Positions 7,125 through 15,209 of a stretch of 64,000 bases of DNA are shown here, one piece after another (the stretch's first letter is position 1; each line of letters opens with the position of its first letter). Below the pieces are notes generated by a model that saw only the letters and a program-made list of their open reading frames with translations, searched no databases and was not told the DNA's origin. The position numbers were made by a program, and so were the translations under genes. Origin of the DNA: Pusillimonas caeni (GTDB taxonomy: Bacteria > Pseudomonadota > Gammaproteobacteria > Burkholderiales > Burkholderiaceae_B); NCBI RefSeq assembly GCF_003545815.1, contig NZ_PDUW01000013.1, positions 1-64,000 of the forward strand, written 5' to 3'.

Positions 7125-7403
7125 AGATATACGTCAATGACGTATTAAACCATAGAAGGAGAATCTGAGTCCCACGCGGGTAAGATGCTGTGTAAACAGG
7201 TATCGGACAGAGACAGCGTGCCGGCCCATGATCGATCTCCTTTGAACAAAGAAGTCAATCATGAGCTATGCCTATGCATAGCGGCATAATGAGTGAATGG
7301 ATTTATCACGGTGGAAGCCACTAATTCCGTCGGCGAAACGGCGATTAACGCACCCAGGTAAAGATCACGTCAAAGTTCATGACCCATCGCCTTCACATAA
7401 AAA
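7125..7403. other. Gene-free spacer between the broken toxin and the flagellin gene
   Basis: No gene is seen. A short hairpin ctatgc-ctat-gcatag lies near 7266-7281. The left end would hold the promoter of the frameshifted toxin-antitoxin pair. The flagellin terminator follows on the right, and 7435-7535 is the flagellin 3' untranslated stretch. Confidence 0.4.
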
Positions 7404-7434
7404 GAAGCCCCGCGATCGTTGACCTTGGGGCTTC
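7404..7434 (-). terminator. Rho-independent terminator of the flagellin gene
   Basis: The 8-bp stem gaagcccc/ggggcttc has a 15-base loop. On the minus strand it is followed directly by a T-rich run (complement of ataaaaa at 7397-7403). It lies about 100 bp beyond the flagellin stop codon. Confidence 0.7.
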
Positions 7435-7535
7435 TTGTCGATCCATGGCGGCGATGCCACCATGGACCTTCGGTTCCAAACGAGCCGGAAATAAAACAGC
7501 TTGAATCCGGCTATTCGAAACTCGCGGCTTGTGTA

Positions 7536-8861
7536 TTAACGCAGCAGCGACAGCACGGTCTGCGGAACCTGGTTGGCTTGCGCCAGAACCGAGGTGCCGG
7601 CCTGCTGCAGGATCTGCGCGCGAGTCATGTTGGAGACTTCGACGGCGTAGTCGGCGTCTTCAATACGCGAGCGGGCTGCGGACAGGTTGTTGACGGTGTT
7701 GTTCAGGTTGGCGATGGTGGATTCGAAACGATTTTGAATCGCACCGAGGTGGCTGCGCAGGTCGTCGACTTGCTGCAAAGCGTCGTCCAAGGCTGCCAGC
7801 GGGTTTGCATTAGCACCGGTAGGGGCTCCGGCAGGTGTAGAAGGAGCGGACCAGTCAGCAACTGCCACAACGCCGTCGCCATCAACGGTCGCTGCATAGT
7901 AACCATTTTGAGCTGCATCGGTAGCACCCGAAACACGAACATAGTAGCTGTCGTTTTCAGTGTCGTGTACCAAAGTGGCAGTACCACCGGCGGGTACAGT
8001 AAGACTTTCAAGATCTACATCGACACGGTTACCCGTGGCCACCGTCGTAGTCGTTGCACCGCCAACTTCAGCGGCCGTCCTCACGTTGGCTGCGTCAAGT
8101 ACGATCGCATTAGCGTCACCGTTGCTGTCGAAAGTGACCTGATAAAAGCCGTTTTCTGCAGGCGTATCACTAGTCGTTACTTCGACGTAATAGTTGCCAT
8201 CGTCGCCCTTGGTTACAGCCGCACCTACTGCAGCGTTGTCGTCAAGACCGGTAACACTGATACCGCTAAGATCGCCAACAGCAACCTCTTCATTAACTTG
8301 GCTAACAGTCGCAAACGGCGTGCCGAAAGCTTCGGTGACGTTGAAGTCGGCCAACTGCAGCGTATCGGCGCTGATTTCCTGCAGGTTGATGGTGATGGTC
8401 TGGTTGTCGTGCGCACCCACCTGGATCGTCAGGCTGCCGCCGTCCTTGCCCAGCACGTACTTGCCGTTGAACTGGGTTTCGTCAGAGACGCGGGTGATTT
8501 CGTCCAGACGCTCTTTGATTTCGTTTTGAATGGACTGCAGATCTTCGGCCGAGTTCGAGCCGTTGGCGGCCTGCACGGTCAGTTCACGAACGCGCTGCAG
8601 GTTGTTGTTGATTTCGTTCAGTGCGCCTTCGGTCGTCTGAGCGATGGAGATACCGTCGTTGGCGTTACGAGCAGCTTGGGTCAAGCCCTTGACGTTGGCG
8701 GTGAAGCGGTTGGCGATGGCCTGGCCGGCAGCGTCGTCCTTGGCGCTGTTGATACGCAAGCCCGAGGACAGGCGCTCAATAGCGGTGCCCAGAGCGCTTT
8801 GCGAGCGGGTCAGGTTGTTCTGCGAAACCAGAGCCAGGTAGTTGGTGTTGATGACTGACAT
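7536..8861 (-). CDS. fliC: Flagellin
   Basis: A 441-residue flagellin, the subunit of the flagellar filament, exported by the flagellar type III system. The conserved D0/D1 regions are complete: the N-terminal SVINTNYLALVSQNNLTRSQ and ERLSSGLRINSAKDDAAG (to about 180), and the C-terminal SRIEDADYAVEVSNMTRAQI with the terminal VPQTVLSLLR. The central variable region (about 185-345) contains two related modules, near 195-256 and 279-337. A good ribosome-binding site (aggag) precedes the ATG. No other flagellar gene is in the window, so this copy is isolated from any flagellar operon. Could equally be named flaA. Confidence 0.95.
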   Translation of the reverse strand: MSVINTNYLALVSQNNLTRSQSALGTAIERLSSGLRINSAKDDAAGQAIANRFTANVKGLTQAARNANDGISIAQTTEGALNEINNNLQRVRELTVQAANGSNSAEDLQSIQNEIKERLDEITRVSDETQFNGKYVLGKDGGSLTIQVGAHDNQTITINLQEISADTLQLADFNVTEAFGTPFATVSQVNEEVAVGDLSGISVTGLDDNAAVGAAVTKGDDGNYYVEVTTSDTPAENGFYQVTFDSNGDANAIVLDAANVRTAAEVGGATTTTVATGNRVDVDLESLTVPAGGTATLVHDTENDSYYVRVSGATDAAQNGYYAATVDGDGVVAVADWSAPSTPAGAPTGANANPLAALDDALQQVDDLRSHLGAIQNRFESTIANLNNTVNNLSAARSRIEDADYAVEVSNMTRAQILQQAGTSVLAQANQVPQTVLSLLR

Positions 8862-8984
8862 GGATTACTCCTGTAGGGAAAAGGCGGCATCTACCGCCGG
8901 TTGACCAGGAAAGCCCGTTTCCGGGTGGAATCCTGGCCCTTCACCTGGGTGTTGGGCAGGCCCGGTATTTCCTGTACATCCTGG

Positions 8985-9011
8985 ATTACGGAGCCCGCGG
9001 TGCTTAATTTA
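8985..9011 (-). promoter_or_regulatory. Candidate sigma-28 (FliA) promoter of the flagellin gene
   Basis: On the minus strand TAAA is followed, after exactly 15 bases, by TCCGTAAT. The FliA consensus is TAAA-N15-GCCGATAA. Spacing is ideal, and 5 of 8 bases of the -10 box agree. It lies about 120 bp upstream of the ATG. The stretch 8862-9233 has no gene. Confidence 0.4.
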
Positions 9012-9233
9012 GGGGTGGGAAGACCGGTTTTTGAGGCGACCAACACGCTTTGCGGCGGTTTGCAAAACGGTGGTGCCGAAGTGATACCGACGACCCGATA
9101 TTGGGGTTGACGGCCCTGGAAGAGGAAAATTTAGCTCGGGCGCTAAAAAATTGCGCGATATCGGGCGAATGCATTGGCCCGGCCGCTTGAACACCATGCT
9201 AGCCGCTCGGCGGCAGGCCAATATTTGGCATGT

Positions 9234-9623
9234 TTATCTGTTATTGTCGTCGCGCGAGCGGCTTTCCGGTTGCCGACCGCCTCGTTCTATGGAGATGAAC
9301 CCGCCCAGGGAGTAGTTTTCATATCCGGCCCGGCCGCTGTCGCCGCGGGCGTCGTGGTAATAGGCGGGCGGCGTACGTAGAACCTTGCCGCCAGCGTCGC
9401 TCCCAGCGCCTTGGCTGCCGCCATGCGTGCTCAGCGACTTATACGAACCTTTGTGGTCCCCTCGGGCCGAGTCGTCGCCCCTGCCGTTGCTGTACACGCC
9501 CTTCCCCGCTTGAGCCACACTGTATGCCTGCGGTGAGTCGGGCGGCGACGCCTGCGCGGCGAAGGCCGGCATGCTGCCGGCAACCAGCAGGGCAATCAAG
9601 GCTGTGCATCGTTGCAGGTCCAT
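9234..9623 (-). CDS. Small secreted protein of unknown function
   Basis: A 129-residue protein with a clear Sec signal peptide (hydrophobic ALIALLVAGSMPAFAA, likely cut after about residue 23). The mature part is rich in Gly, Ser, Asp and Arg, with RGD-like repeats (GRGDDSARGDHKGS, ARGDSGRAG, SRDDNNR), and looks disordered. It should act in the periplasm or outside the cell. The ATG at 9623 is preceded by aaaggggg. No family is recognised. It lies next to flagellin and on the same strand, but is separated from it by the flagellin promoter region. Confidence 0.55.
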   Translation of the reverse strand: MDLQRCTALIALLVAGSMPAFAAQASPPDSPQAYSVAQAGKGVYSNGRGDDSARGDHKGSYKSLSTHGGSQGAGSDAGGKVLRTPPAYYHDARGDSGRAGYENYSLGGFISIERGGRQPESRSRDDNNR

Positions 9624-9815
9624 ATCGCCCCCTTTCAATCAAACTATGACGGACCGATTTATCTGACGGAGCAGCAGTCCGCTCCCTTCGGCTTTCACGA
9701 ATAGTCGTCCTCTTTATCTGCCGTCATCATTGTCTCTTGGCTCCTGCATCGACCGCAAGTAACAGCACGCCGAGAGCTCTCATATCCGTCCCTATAAGTA
9801 GGTACAATAACCACC

Positions 9816-9998
9816 GTGAACAGCAAACAGATCATCAAGCGACTGGAGGCTGAAGGCTGGTATTTGACGCGCGTGCGCGGCTCGCATCACCAGTTCAAGC
9901 ATCCCTTCAGGTCCGGCCTGGTGACTGTGAAACATCCTGACAGCGATCTACCTGCCGGCACGCTGAACAACATCAGGAAACAGGCGGGATGGAAGTAG
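9816..9998 (+). CDS. hicA: HicA toxin (mRNA interferase)
   Basis: A 60-residue HicA with the double-stranded-RNA-binding-like fold. KQIIKRLEAEGWYLTRVRGS is followed by HHQFKHP, whose His (about residue 25) is the catalytic residue of the family, and VKHPDSDLPAGTLNNIRKQAG closes the fold. Translation starts at GTG. A -10-like tacaat lies just upstream. It is directly followed by hicB, 7 bp away. The locus looks intact. Confidence 0.92.
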   Translation: MNSKQIIKRLEAEGWYLTRVRGSHHQFKHPFRSGLVTVKHPDSDLPAGTLNNIRKQAGWK

Positions 9999-10005
9999 GA
10001 AACAC

Positions 10006-10407
10006 ATGCGATTTCCCGTGGTTCTGCATACAGATGATGGCATCCGCTACGGCGTCTCGGTGCCCGACCTGCCCGGTTGCTTTTCGGCGGGCGATGCGCT
10101 GGAAGAAGCGCTGGAAAACGTAAAAGAAGCCATCGATCTTCACCTGGAAGGCCTGGTGGAAGAAGGCCACGATCTACCACTACCCCGTCCGATTGCACAG
10201 CATCGCACCAATCCCGATTTGGCGAACGGCATCTGGGCGCTGGTTGACGTCGATGTGTCGCGCTTCGATGGACGGGCCGAAAAAATCAACATCACCGTGC
10301 CGCGCCGCATGCTGGCGAAGATCGACAGCTACGCGAAGGCGCACGGCGCGACACGCAGCGGATTCCTCGTAGAAGCGGCACGCCGAGTGATGGAAGGGCA
10401 TGATTAG
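10006..10407 (+). CDS. hicB: HicB antitoxin
   Basis: A 133-residue antitoxin. The N-terminal partial RNase-H-like fold (residues 1-70: YGVSVPDLPGCFSAGDALEE) neutralises HicA, and the C-terminal KINITVPRRMLAKIDSYAKA with TRSGFLVEAA is a ribbon-helix-helix DNA-binding domain. It therefore probably represses the hicAB promoter itself. Complete and in the usual toxin-first order. Confidence 0.92.
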   Translation: MRFPVVLHTDDGIRYGVSVPDLPGCFSAGDALEEALENVKEAIDLHLEGLVEEGHDLPLPRPIAQHRTNPDLANGIWALVDVDVSRFDGRAEKINITVPRRMLAKIDSYAKAHGATRSGFLVEAARRVMEGHD

Positions 10408-10432
10408 GCGATCGACAACCGACACGCCGCTC

Positions 10433-10510
10433 CTACGCAATACCGGCTTCAATGGCCTTCTTGAGCGCATCGTTGATACGAGCCCGGCCGCAGCCCGCTT
10501 GACCAAAATC
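10433..10510 (-). pseudogene. Possible tail of a BrnA/RHH-type antitoxin
   Basis: A frame without a start ends in GRARINDALKKAIEAGIA and a stop. This resembles the C-terminus of RHH antitoxins, which often end RINAALRKAIEAG. The stretch lies in the 175-bp gap between hicB and the CBS gene. It is short, so the identification is tentative. Confidence 0.33.
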
Positions 10511-10582
10511 AATACCCGCCCCACCCGATTGATTAACATTTCCTCAAGACCATCGTTGTTCCATCTACAGTGAGAGGACGAA

Positions 10583-10993
10583 ATGACAATCGAAAAAGCC
10601 ATGAGCAGTACGGTCGTCACCATCGACGCGGACGACACCCTCCTTCATGCGACGCGCATGATGAAGGACAACAAGATAAAGCACCTTCCGGTGGTCGACC
10701 GTTCGGGCTCGCTGGTGGGCATCGTGACGGACCGCGACCTGAAAAAGGCTTCGGCATCCGATGCGACGACGCTGGAGGTGCATGAATTACTGTATCTATT
10801 GGATAAAGTGACGATCCAGACCATCATGAGCAAGAACGTCGTCACGGTCGACAAGGGCACGCCATTGAAACAGGCGGCGCTGCTCATGGTCGACAAGGGC
10901 ATCGGCTGCCTGCCGGTCATGGACGGCAAGCAACTGGTCGGCATCGTTACCCGCACCGACGTGCTGCGGTATTTCGCCAGTCTGGACGGCTAG
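10583..10993 (+). CDS. CBS-domain pair protein
   Basis: A 136-residue protein made of two CBS domains (about 5-60 and 75-133), with the recurring pattern IKHLPVVDRSGSLVGIVTDR and GCLPVMDGKQLVGIVTRTDV. It probably senses an adenosyl nucleotide and controls an unknown partner. A weak aggac precedes the ATG. It differs clearly from the CBS protein at 2146-2616. It stands alone between decayed toxin-antitoxin fragments, and its stop codon overlaps the VapC remnant on the other strand. Confidence 0.8.
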   Translation: MTIEKAMSSTVVTIDADDTLLHATRMMKDNKIKHLPVVDRSGSLVGIVTDRDLKKASASDATTLEVHELLYLLDKVTIQTIMSKNVVTVDKGTPLKQAALLMVDKGIGCLPVMDGKQLVGIVTRTDVLRYFASLDG

Positions 10994-11181
10994 CTCTCCG
11001 AGTCGGCGGCAAGGTCCAGGCGCAAAGCGGTTTCATACAGGCGGCAGTCTCGCGTCCATAGTTTTACGCCGAGCGTCAGACGAACCGAGGCCAGCAGATG
11101 GGCATCGACATAGCCGATGCCCAGACTGTAAAGCGGCTGGTGCTCGATGAATCTCTCTACTTCTTCAATGGGTCGGGCGCC
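10990..11181 (-). pseudogene. vapC: C-terminal remnant of a PIN-domain (VapC) toxin
   Basis: The frame has no start codon and reads RPIEEVERFIEHQPLYSLGI, then GYVDAHLLASVRLTLGVKLW and TRDCRLYETA to a stop. This is the C-terminal half of VapC ribonucleases; the Asp of GYVDAHLL and the Asp of TRD are the conserved metal-binding acidic residues. The N-terminal half and a vapB partner are missing: the frame begins directly after, and in phase with, the stop of the LysR gene, which suggests that a deletion fused the two neighbourhoods. Confidence 0.7.
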
Positions 11182-12126
11182 CTACAACCCCCTCTCGAAC
11201 CTGGCAGGCAGGAAGTCGGTCTCGTTGTCGCGGAACATCTTGTAGATCAGTTCGCGCAGCCATCGGTGCCCGGCGTCGTTATGGTAGCGGCCATGCCAGT
11301 ATTGCGAGATGGTGTATTCGGGAAAGGCGATGGGCGGCTCGATGATTTTCAGGTTGGTGACCGGCACATAGGATTCGGCCAGCATCGTGGGGATGGTCAC
11401 GATGAGGTCCGTGCTGGCGACGATGAGCGGAATCGCCAGGAAGTGCGATAAGCGCAGCGCAACGCGGCGCTGGTACCCCTTTTTGGTCAAGGTGTTTTCA
11501 ATGATGTCGTGCCCCGAGCCCGGCGCCGAGACCACGGCGTGCGGCATGGCCAGATAGTCTTCCAGGCTGATGGTGTCGCCGATCTTGGGGTGGTCGCGGC
11601 GCACCATGCACACATACGAACGGCGAAACAGCTGCTGCTGGTAGCAGTCGGCGAACAGGCCATGTATGAAGCCCAGGGCCAGATCCATATCGCCCGACTC
11701 GAGGGCGTCGCGCATGTCTTTCACAGGCAGCTGCACGGTGTTCAGATCGACGTTCGGCGCGATGCGGCTGAGCTGTCCCAGCAAAGGCGGCAGGAATACC
11801 CGCGCGCCGATGTCGGTCATGACCATGTGGAACGTGCGCGTCGACGTGCTGGGGTCGAAATCGTGCGTGTGGTTCAGCGTCTGGCGCAGCAGGTTAAGGG
11901 CCTGCAGGATCGGCTCTTTGAGCTCTTGCGCCAGCACCGTGGGCTCCATGCCATGCGAGGTGCGCACGAAAAGCGGGTCGTTGTGCAGCTCGCGCAGCTT
12001 CTTCAGGCAGACGCTGAGCGCGGGCTGGGTGAGGCCGATGGATTCGGCCGCCGCGGTCACGTTGCGGTGCGTCATCATGGCTTCGAAGACCAGCAGGAAC
12101 CTGATGTTCAAGTCCGTAATATTCAT
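11182..12126 (-). CDS. LysR-type regulator, divergent from the dioxygenase operon
   Basis: A 314-residue LysR-family activator. The N-terminal winged HTH (residues 5-65: NVTAAAESIGLTQPALSVCL) is followed by an effector-binding domain (about 92-300). Sequence style resembles the NahR/NodD/LinR branch, which senses aromatic compounds. It is transcribed away from the reductase/dioxygenase operon, and a T-N11-A palindrome lies between them, so it most likely activates that operon in response to an aromatic substrate. The stop codon abuts a VapC remnant. Confidence 0.88.
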   Translation of the reverse strand: MNITDLNIRFLLVFEAMMTHRNVTAAAESIGLTQPALSVCLKKLRELHNDPLFVRTSHGMEPTVLAQELKEPILQALNLLRQTLNHTHDFDPSTSTRTFHMVMTDIGARVFLPPLLGQLSRIAPNVDLNTVQLPVKDMRDALESGDMDLALGFIHGLFADCYQQQLFRRSYVCMVRRDHPKIGDTISLEDYLAMPHAVVSAPGSGHDIIENTLTKKGYQRRVALRLSHFLAIPLIVASTDLIVTIPTMLAESYVPVTNLKIIEPPIAFPEYTISQYWHGRYHNDAGHRWLRELIYKMFRDNETDFLPARFERGL

Positions 12127-12181
12127 TTTTCGATATACATGACATTACTGATGCGACATGGACAGGGGGTGGACGCTTCAC

Positions 12182-12203
12182 TACATTGAACACATCGAAT
12201 GTA
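12182..12203. promoter_or_regulatory. LysR-type operator (tacatt-N10-aatgta)
   Basis: A perfect 6-bp inverted repeat with a 10-base centre contains the T-N11-A LysR motif. It lies 35 bp upstream of the reductase start and 56 bp from the LysR start. It is the only strong palindrome in the divergent intergenic region. Confidence 0.55.
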
Positions 12204-12237
12204 TCTGTTTCACGCACAATAGAACAAGGCGGCGGAT

Positions 12238-13383
12238 ATGGCGTCAACAGTGATCGTAGGCAGCGGCCTGGCAGGCTATACAGTGGCTCGGGAAGCGCGC
12301 AAGCGCAACAAGGCCGACGAAATTATTGTGGTGACGCAGGATGACGGGCACTTTTATTCCAAGCCTGTTCTGTCTGAAGTATACCGTCTGGGCATCCCCG
12401 TCAACGAGCTGGTTTCGCGCACCGCCGAAGAGATGGCCCGTCAGTTCAAGGGCCGGGTATTGGCCGATACGAAAGTGCTGGCCATCGATCCCGCCGCCCG
12501 GACCCTTGCCCTCGATCGGGGCAGCCTGGGCTACGACAAACTGGTGCTGGCCCTGGGGGCCGAGCCGGCGGCCTTGCCGCTGGACAGCGAGTCGCTCGGC
12601 TGCCTCGTCACGGTAAACAGCCTGGCCGACTATCGGCGCTTCCGCCAATTGGCCGAAGGCAAGAAGACGATCGCCATCATCGGCGCCGGCCTGATAGGCT
12701 GCGAGTTCGCCAACGATCTGGTGCGCGCCGGCTATGCAGTCACCGTGATCGACATCGCCCCCCTGCCCCTGCCCCGCCTGCTGCCGGACGCCAACGGCCA
12801 ATACACCTATGCCGCGCTCGAAGGCCTGGGGGTGCGGTGGCATCTCGGCACCGGCGTCGCCGCGCTTTCGCGTCGGGGCGACTCCATTGCGGTGGCCCTG
12901 TCGGACGGTACGCAATTGACAGTGGACCTGGTGCTGGCGGCCACCGGCCTGCGGCCCCGGACCGAACTGGCGCGGCGGGCCGGCTTGCAGGTTGCGCACG
13001 GCATCGCCGTGAACCGGGAACTGCGCACCAGTGATCGGAACATCTACGCCCTGGGCGATTGCGCCGAGATAGGCGGCCTATGGCTGCCCTATATCGCGCC
13101 CATCGCCCCCGCCGCCCGCGCGGTCGCGGCGTCGCTGGCCGGCGGCCCGCAGTCCATCAGCTACCCCTGTATGCCGGTCACGATAAAAACCCCGGCCTGC
13201 CCCACCGTCGCCTGTCCTCCCGCTCCCCGGGCGGAAGGCCGGTGGCACAGCATCGTCGCCGACGACGGCGTCCAATCCCTGTTTCAAGACTCGAACGGCC
13301 AATTGCTGGGCTTCGCGCTCAGCGGCGCCTATGCGGAGCGGGCCGCCGAACTGGCGCCCGCCCTGCCCGCTCTGCTGCACTGA
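12238..13383 (+). CDS. FAD-dependent ferredoxin/rubredoxin reductase component
   Basis: A 381-residue pyridine nucleotide-disulfide-type oxidoreductase. The FAD-binding motif GSGLAGYTVA is at residues 8-17, a second Rossmann motif IIGAGLIGCEFA (about 143-154) binds NAD(P)H, and YALGDCAE near 265 closes the FAD site. It resembles rubredoxin reductases and AndAa-type dioxygenase reductases. It should pass electrons from NAD(P)H to the Rieske ferredoxin encoded at 15210-15536. First gene of the dioxygenase operon; aaggcgg precedes the ATG. Confidence 0.85.
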   Translation: MASTVIVGSGLAGYTVAREARKRNKADEIIVVTQDDGHFYSKPVLSEVYRLGIPVNELVSRTAEEMARQFKGRVLADTKVLAIDPAARTLALDRGSLGYDKLVLALGAEPAALPLDSESLGCLVTVNSLADYRRFRQLAEGKKTIAIIGAGLIGCEFANDLVRAGYAVTVIDIAPLPLPRLLPDANGQYTYAALEGLGVRWHLGTGVAALSRRGDSIAVALSDGTQLTVDLVLAATGLRPRTELARRAGLQVAHGIAVNRELRTSDRNIYALGDCAEIGGLWLPYIAPIAPAARAVAASLAGGPQSISYPCMPVTIKTPACPTVACPPAPRAEGRWHSIVADDGVQSLFQDSNGQLLGFALSGAYAERAAELAPALPALLH

Positions 13384-13450
13384 TTCGGTTTCACGCAGTT
13401 CTCCGGCTGCTTACGGCGCCGGCAACATCATGATTCACAGGAGACAAGAA

Positions 13451-14701
13451 ATGAACGATCCACGTCCATTGCCATTCGTCCCGGCCCCCGCATGGAAACG
13501 GGAAGGCACGGCGAGACTGCCGTTCTGGCTTTATACCGACGAGGACATCTACCAGCGCGAACTCGAGCGGCTGTTCTATGGCCCGCACTGGAGTTATGTG
13601 GGATTGTCTTGCGAGATTCCCAAGCCCGGCGATTTCAAGCGCACCTGGATCGGCGAACGCAGCGTGCTGATCGTGCGCGATCCGGACGGCAGCGTCAACG
13701 CGGTGGAGAATCGCTGCGCGCACCGCGGCGTGCAGTTCTGCAAAGAGCCTCAGGGCAATCGCAAGGGCTTCGTCTGCCCCTACCACCAGTGGAGTTACGA
13801 CCTCAAGGGCAATCTGCTGGGCGTGCCTTACATGCGCGGCATCAAGGGCAAGGGCGGCATGCCGCAGGATTTCAAGCGCGAAGACCACGGCCTGCGCAAG
13901 CTGCGGGTGGTCGATTACAACGGCGTCATCTTCGCCAGCTTCGATCCCAAGGTGCCCGACTTCAAGGAGTTTCTCGGTCCGACCATGTTGAAGTACTTCG
14001 AACGGGTCTTCGACGGCCGCGAGCTGACGGTGCTGGGCTACAACCGCCAGCGGGTGCCGGGCAACTGGAAGCTGATCCACGAGAACCTGAAGGACTGCTA
14101 CCACCCCGGCCTGCTGCATACCTGGTTCATCAATTTCGGCCTGTGGCGCGCCGACAATGAGTCGCTGAACGTGATGGACGAGAACTTCTGCCATTCGGCC
14201 ATGGTCACCGTGCGCAACAAGGGCGGCAAGGGGGAAGCGACCGAAGGCGTTTCCAGCTTCCGGGAGAACATGCAGCTGAACGACGGCCGTTTTCTCGACG
14301 TCGAGGACGAGTATTGGTGGGGCGGCCCCTCGGCCGTCATACACAGCATCTTTCCCAGCCTGATCGTGCAGCAGCAGATCAACTCGATCGCCATGCGCCA
14401 GGTGATACCGCGCGGCCCGCGCAACTTCGACTACATCTGGACCCACCTCGGCTTCACCGAAGACACGCCCGAGATGACCGAACGCCGGCTCACCCAGGCC
14501 AACCTGTTCGGCCCGGCGGGCTTCGTGTCCGGCGACGACAGCGAAATCATCGGCATGGTGGAGGACAACATGCACACCGACAAGGACGGGGAAGTCCTGT
14601 GCGAGCTGGGCGGGCGCGACGTCGCCGACACCGACACGCACATTTCCGAGACGCTGCTTCGGGGCATGTATCACTACTACCGCAAAATCATGGAGATCTA
14701 G
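13451..14701 (+). CDS. Rieske ring-hydroxylating oxygenase, alpha subunit (anthranilate/salicylate type)
   Basis: A 416-residue catalytic subunit. The Rieske [2Fe-2S] ligands are Cys89, His91, Cys109 and His112 (CAHRG and CPYHQW). The mononuclear iron site shows in ENLKDCYHPGLLH: His218 and His223 are ligands and Asp215 is the bridging residue that passes electrons between subunits. The overall pattern is closest to anthranilate 1,2-dioxygenase (AndAc) and salicylate 5-hydroxylase (NagG) large subunits. The ATG at 13451 follows caggagacaagaa; an upstream ATG at 13434 has a poorer site. The substrate is inferred, not shown. Confidence 0.88.
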   Translation: MNDPRPLPFVPAPAWKREGTARLPFWLYTDEDIYQRELERLFYGPHWSYVGLSCEIPKPGDFKRTWIGERSVLIVRDPDGSVNAVENRCAHRGVQFCKEPQGNRKGFVCPYHQWSYDLKGNLLGVPYMRGIKGKGGMPQDFKREDHGLRKLRVVDYNGVIFASFDPKVPDFKEFLGPTMLKYFERVFDGRELTVLGYNRQRVPGNWKLIHENLKDCYHPGLLHTWFINFGLWRADNESLNVMDENFCHSAMVTVRNKGGKGEATEGVSSFRENMQLNDGRFLDVEDEYWWGGPSAVIHSIFPSLIVQQQINSIAMRQVIPRGPRNFDYIWTHLGFTEDTPEMTERRLTQANLFGPAGFVSGDDSEIIGMVEDNMHTDKDGEVLCELGGRDVADTDTHISETLLRGMYHYYRKIMEI

Positions 14702-14703
14702 GA

Positions 14704-15201
14704 ATGGAAGAGGTAATGGACCAGAGGCTGGAGGAAGTGGCGCTGAATCTTGCGGTGCAGAACCTGTACAACGATTACACCACCTGTGTCGACAACACCA
14801 AGTTCGAGAAGTGGCCCGATTTTTTCGCCGACGAATGCCGCTATCGCATCGTCTCGCGCGAGAACTTCGACGCCGGCTCGCGCATGTCCACGCTATTCCT
14901 GGACAGCAAGGCCATGCTGCTGGACCGCGTCTATGGCATGAACGACACCATTCTGCACGTTCCCTATCATCAGCGGCACGTCGTCAGCCCGCCGCGCCTG
15001 CACCGCATCGAAGGCGACACCATCCACGCCGAGGCGAACTACGTCGTGATCAGGTCTCGCGTGGACTTCTTCTCTGAAGTCTTCAATACCGGCCGCTACC
15101 TGGACATCATCGTCCGGCAAGGCGACGGCCTGAAATTCAAGGAGCGGGTCTGCGTCTTCGATGGCGACCTGGTGCCCAACTCCATCATCTACCCTTTGTA
15201 A
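14704..15201 (+). CDS. Ring-hydroxylating oxygenase, beta subunit
   Basis: A 165-residue small subunit with the NTF2/SnoaL-like fold (LYNDYTTCVDNTKFEKWPDF near the N-terminus). It forms the alpha3beta3 oxygenase with the preceding gene, whose stop is 2 bp upstream, and has a mainly structural role. An ATG at 14716 is an alternative start. The aromatic-ring oxygenase beta pattern at the C-terminus (KERVCVFDGDLVPNSIIYPL) is complete. Confidence 0.85.
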   Translation: MEEVMDQRLEEVALNLAVQNLYNDYTTCVDNTKFEKWPDFFADECRYRIVSRENFDAGSRMSTLFLDSKAMLLDRVYGMNDTILHVPYHQRHVVSPPRLHRIEGDTIHAEANYVVIRSRVDFFSEVFNTGRYLDIIVRQGDGLKFKERVCVFDGDLVPNSIIYPL

Positions 15202-15209
15202 GGAGAACC

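Noticed and set aside
7419-8858. 479-codon open frame antisense to flagellin
   Set aside because: It mirrors flagellin codon structure, crosses the flagellin terminator and has no family signature.
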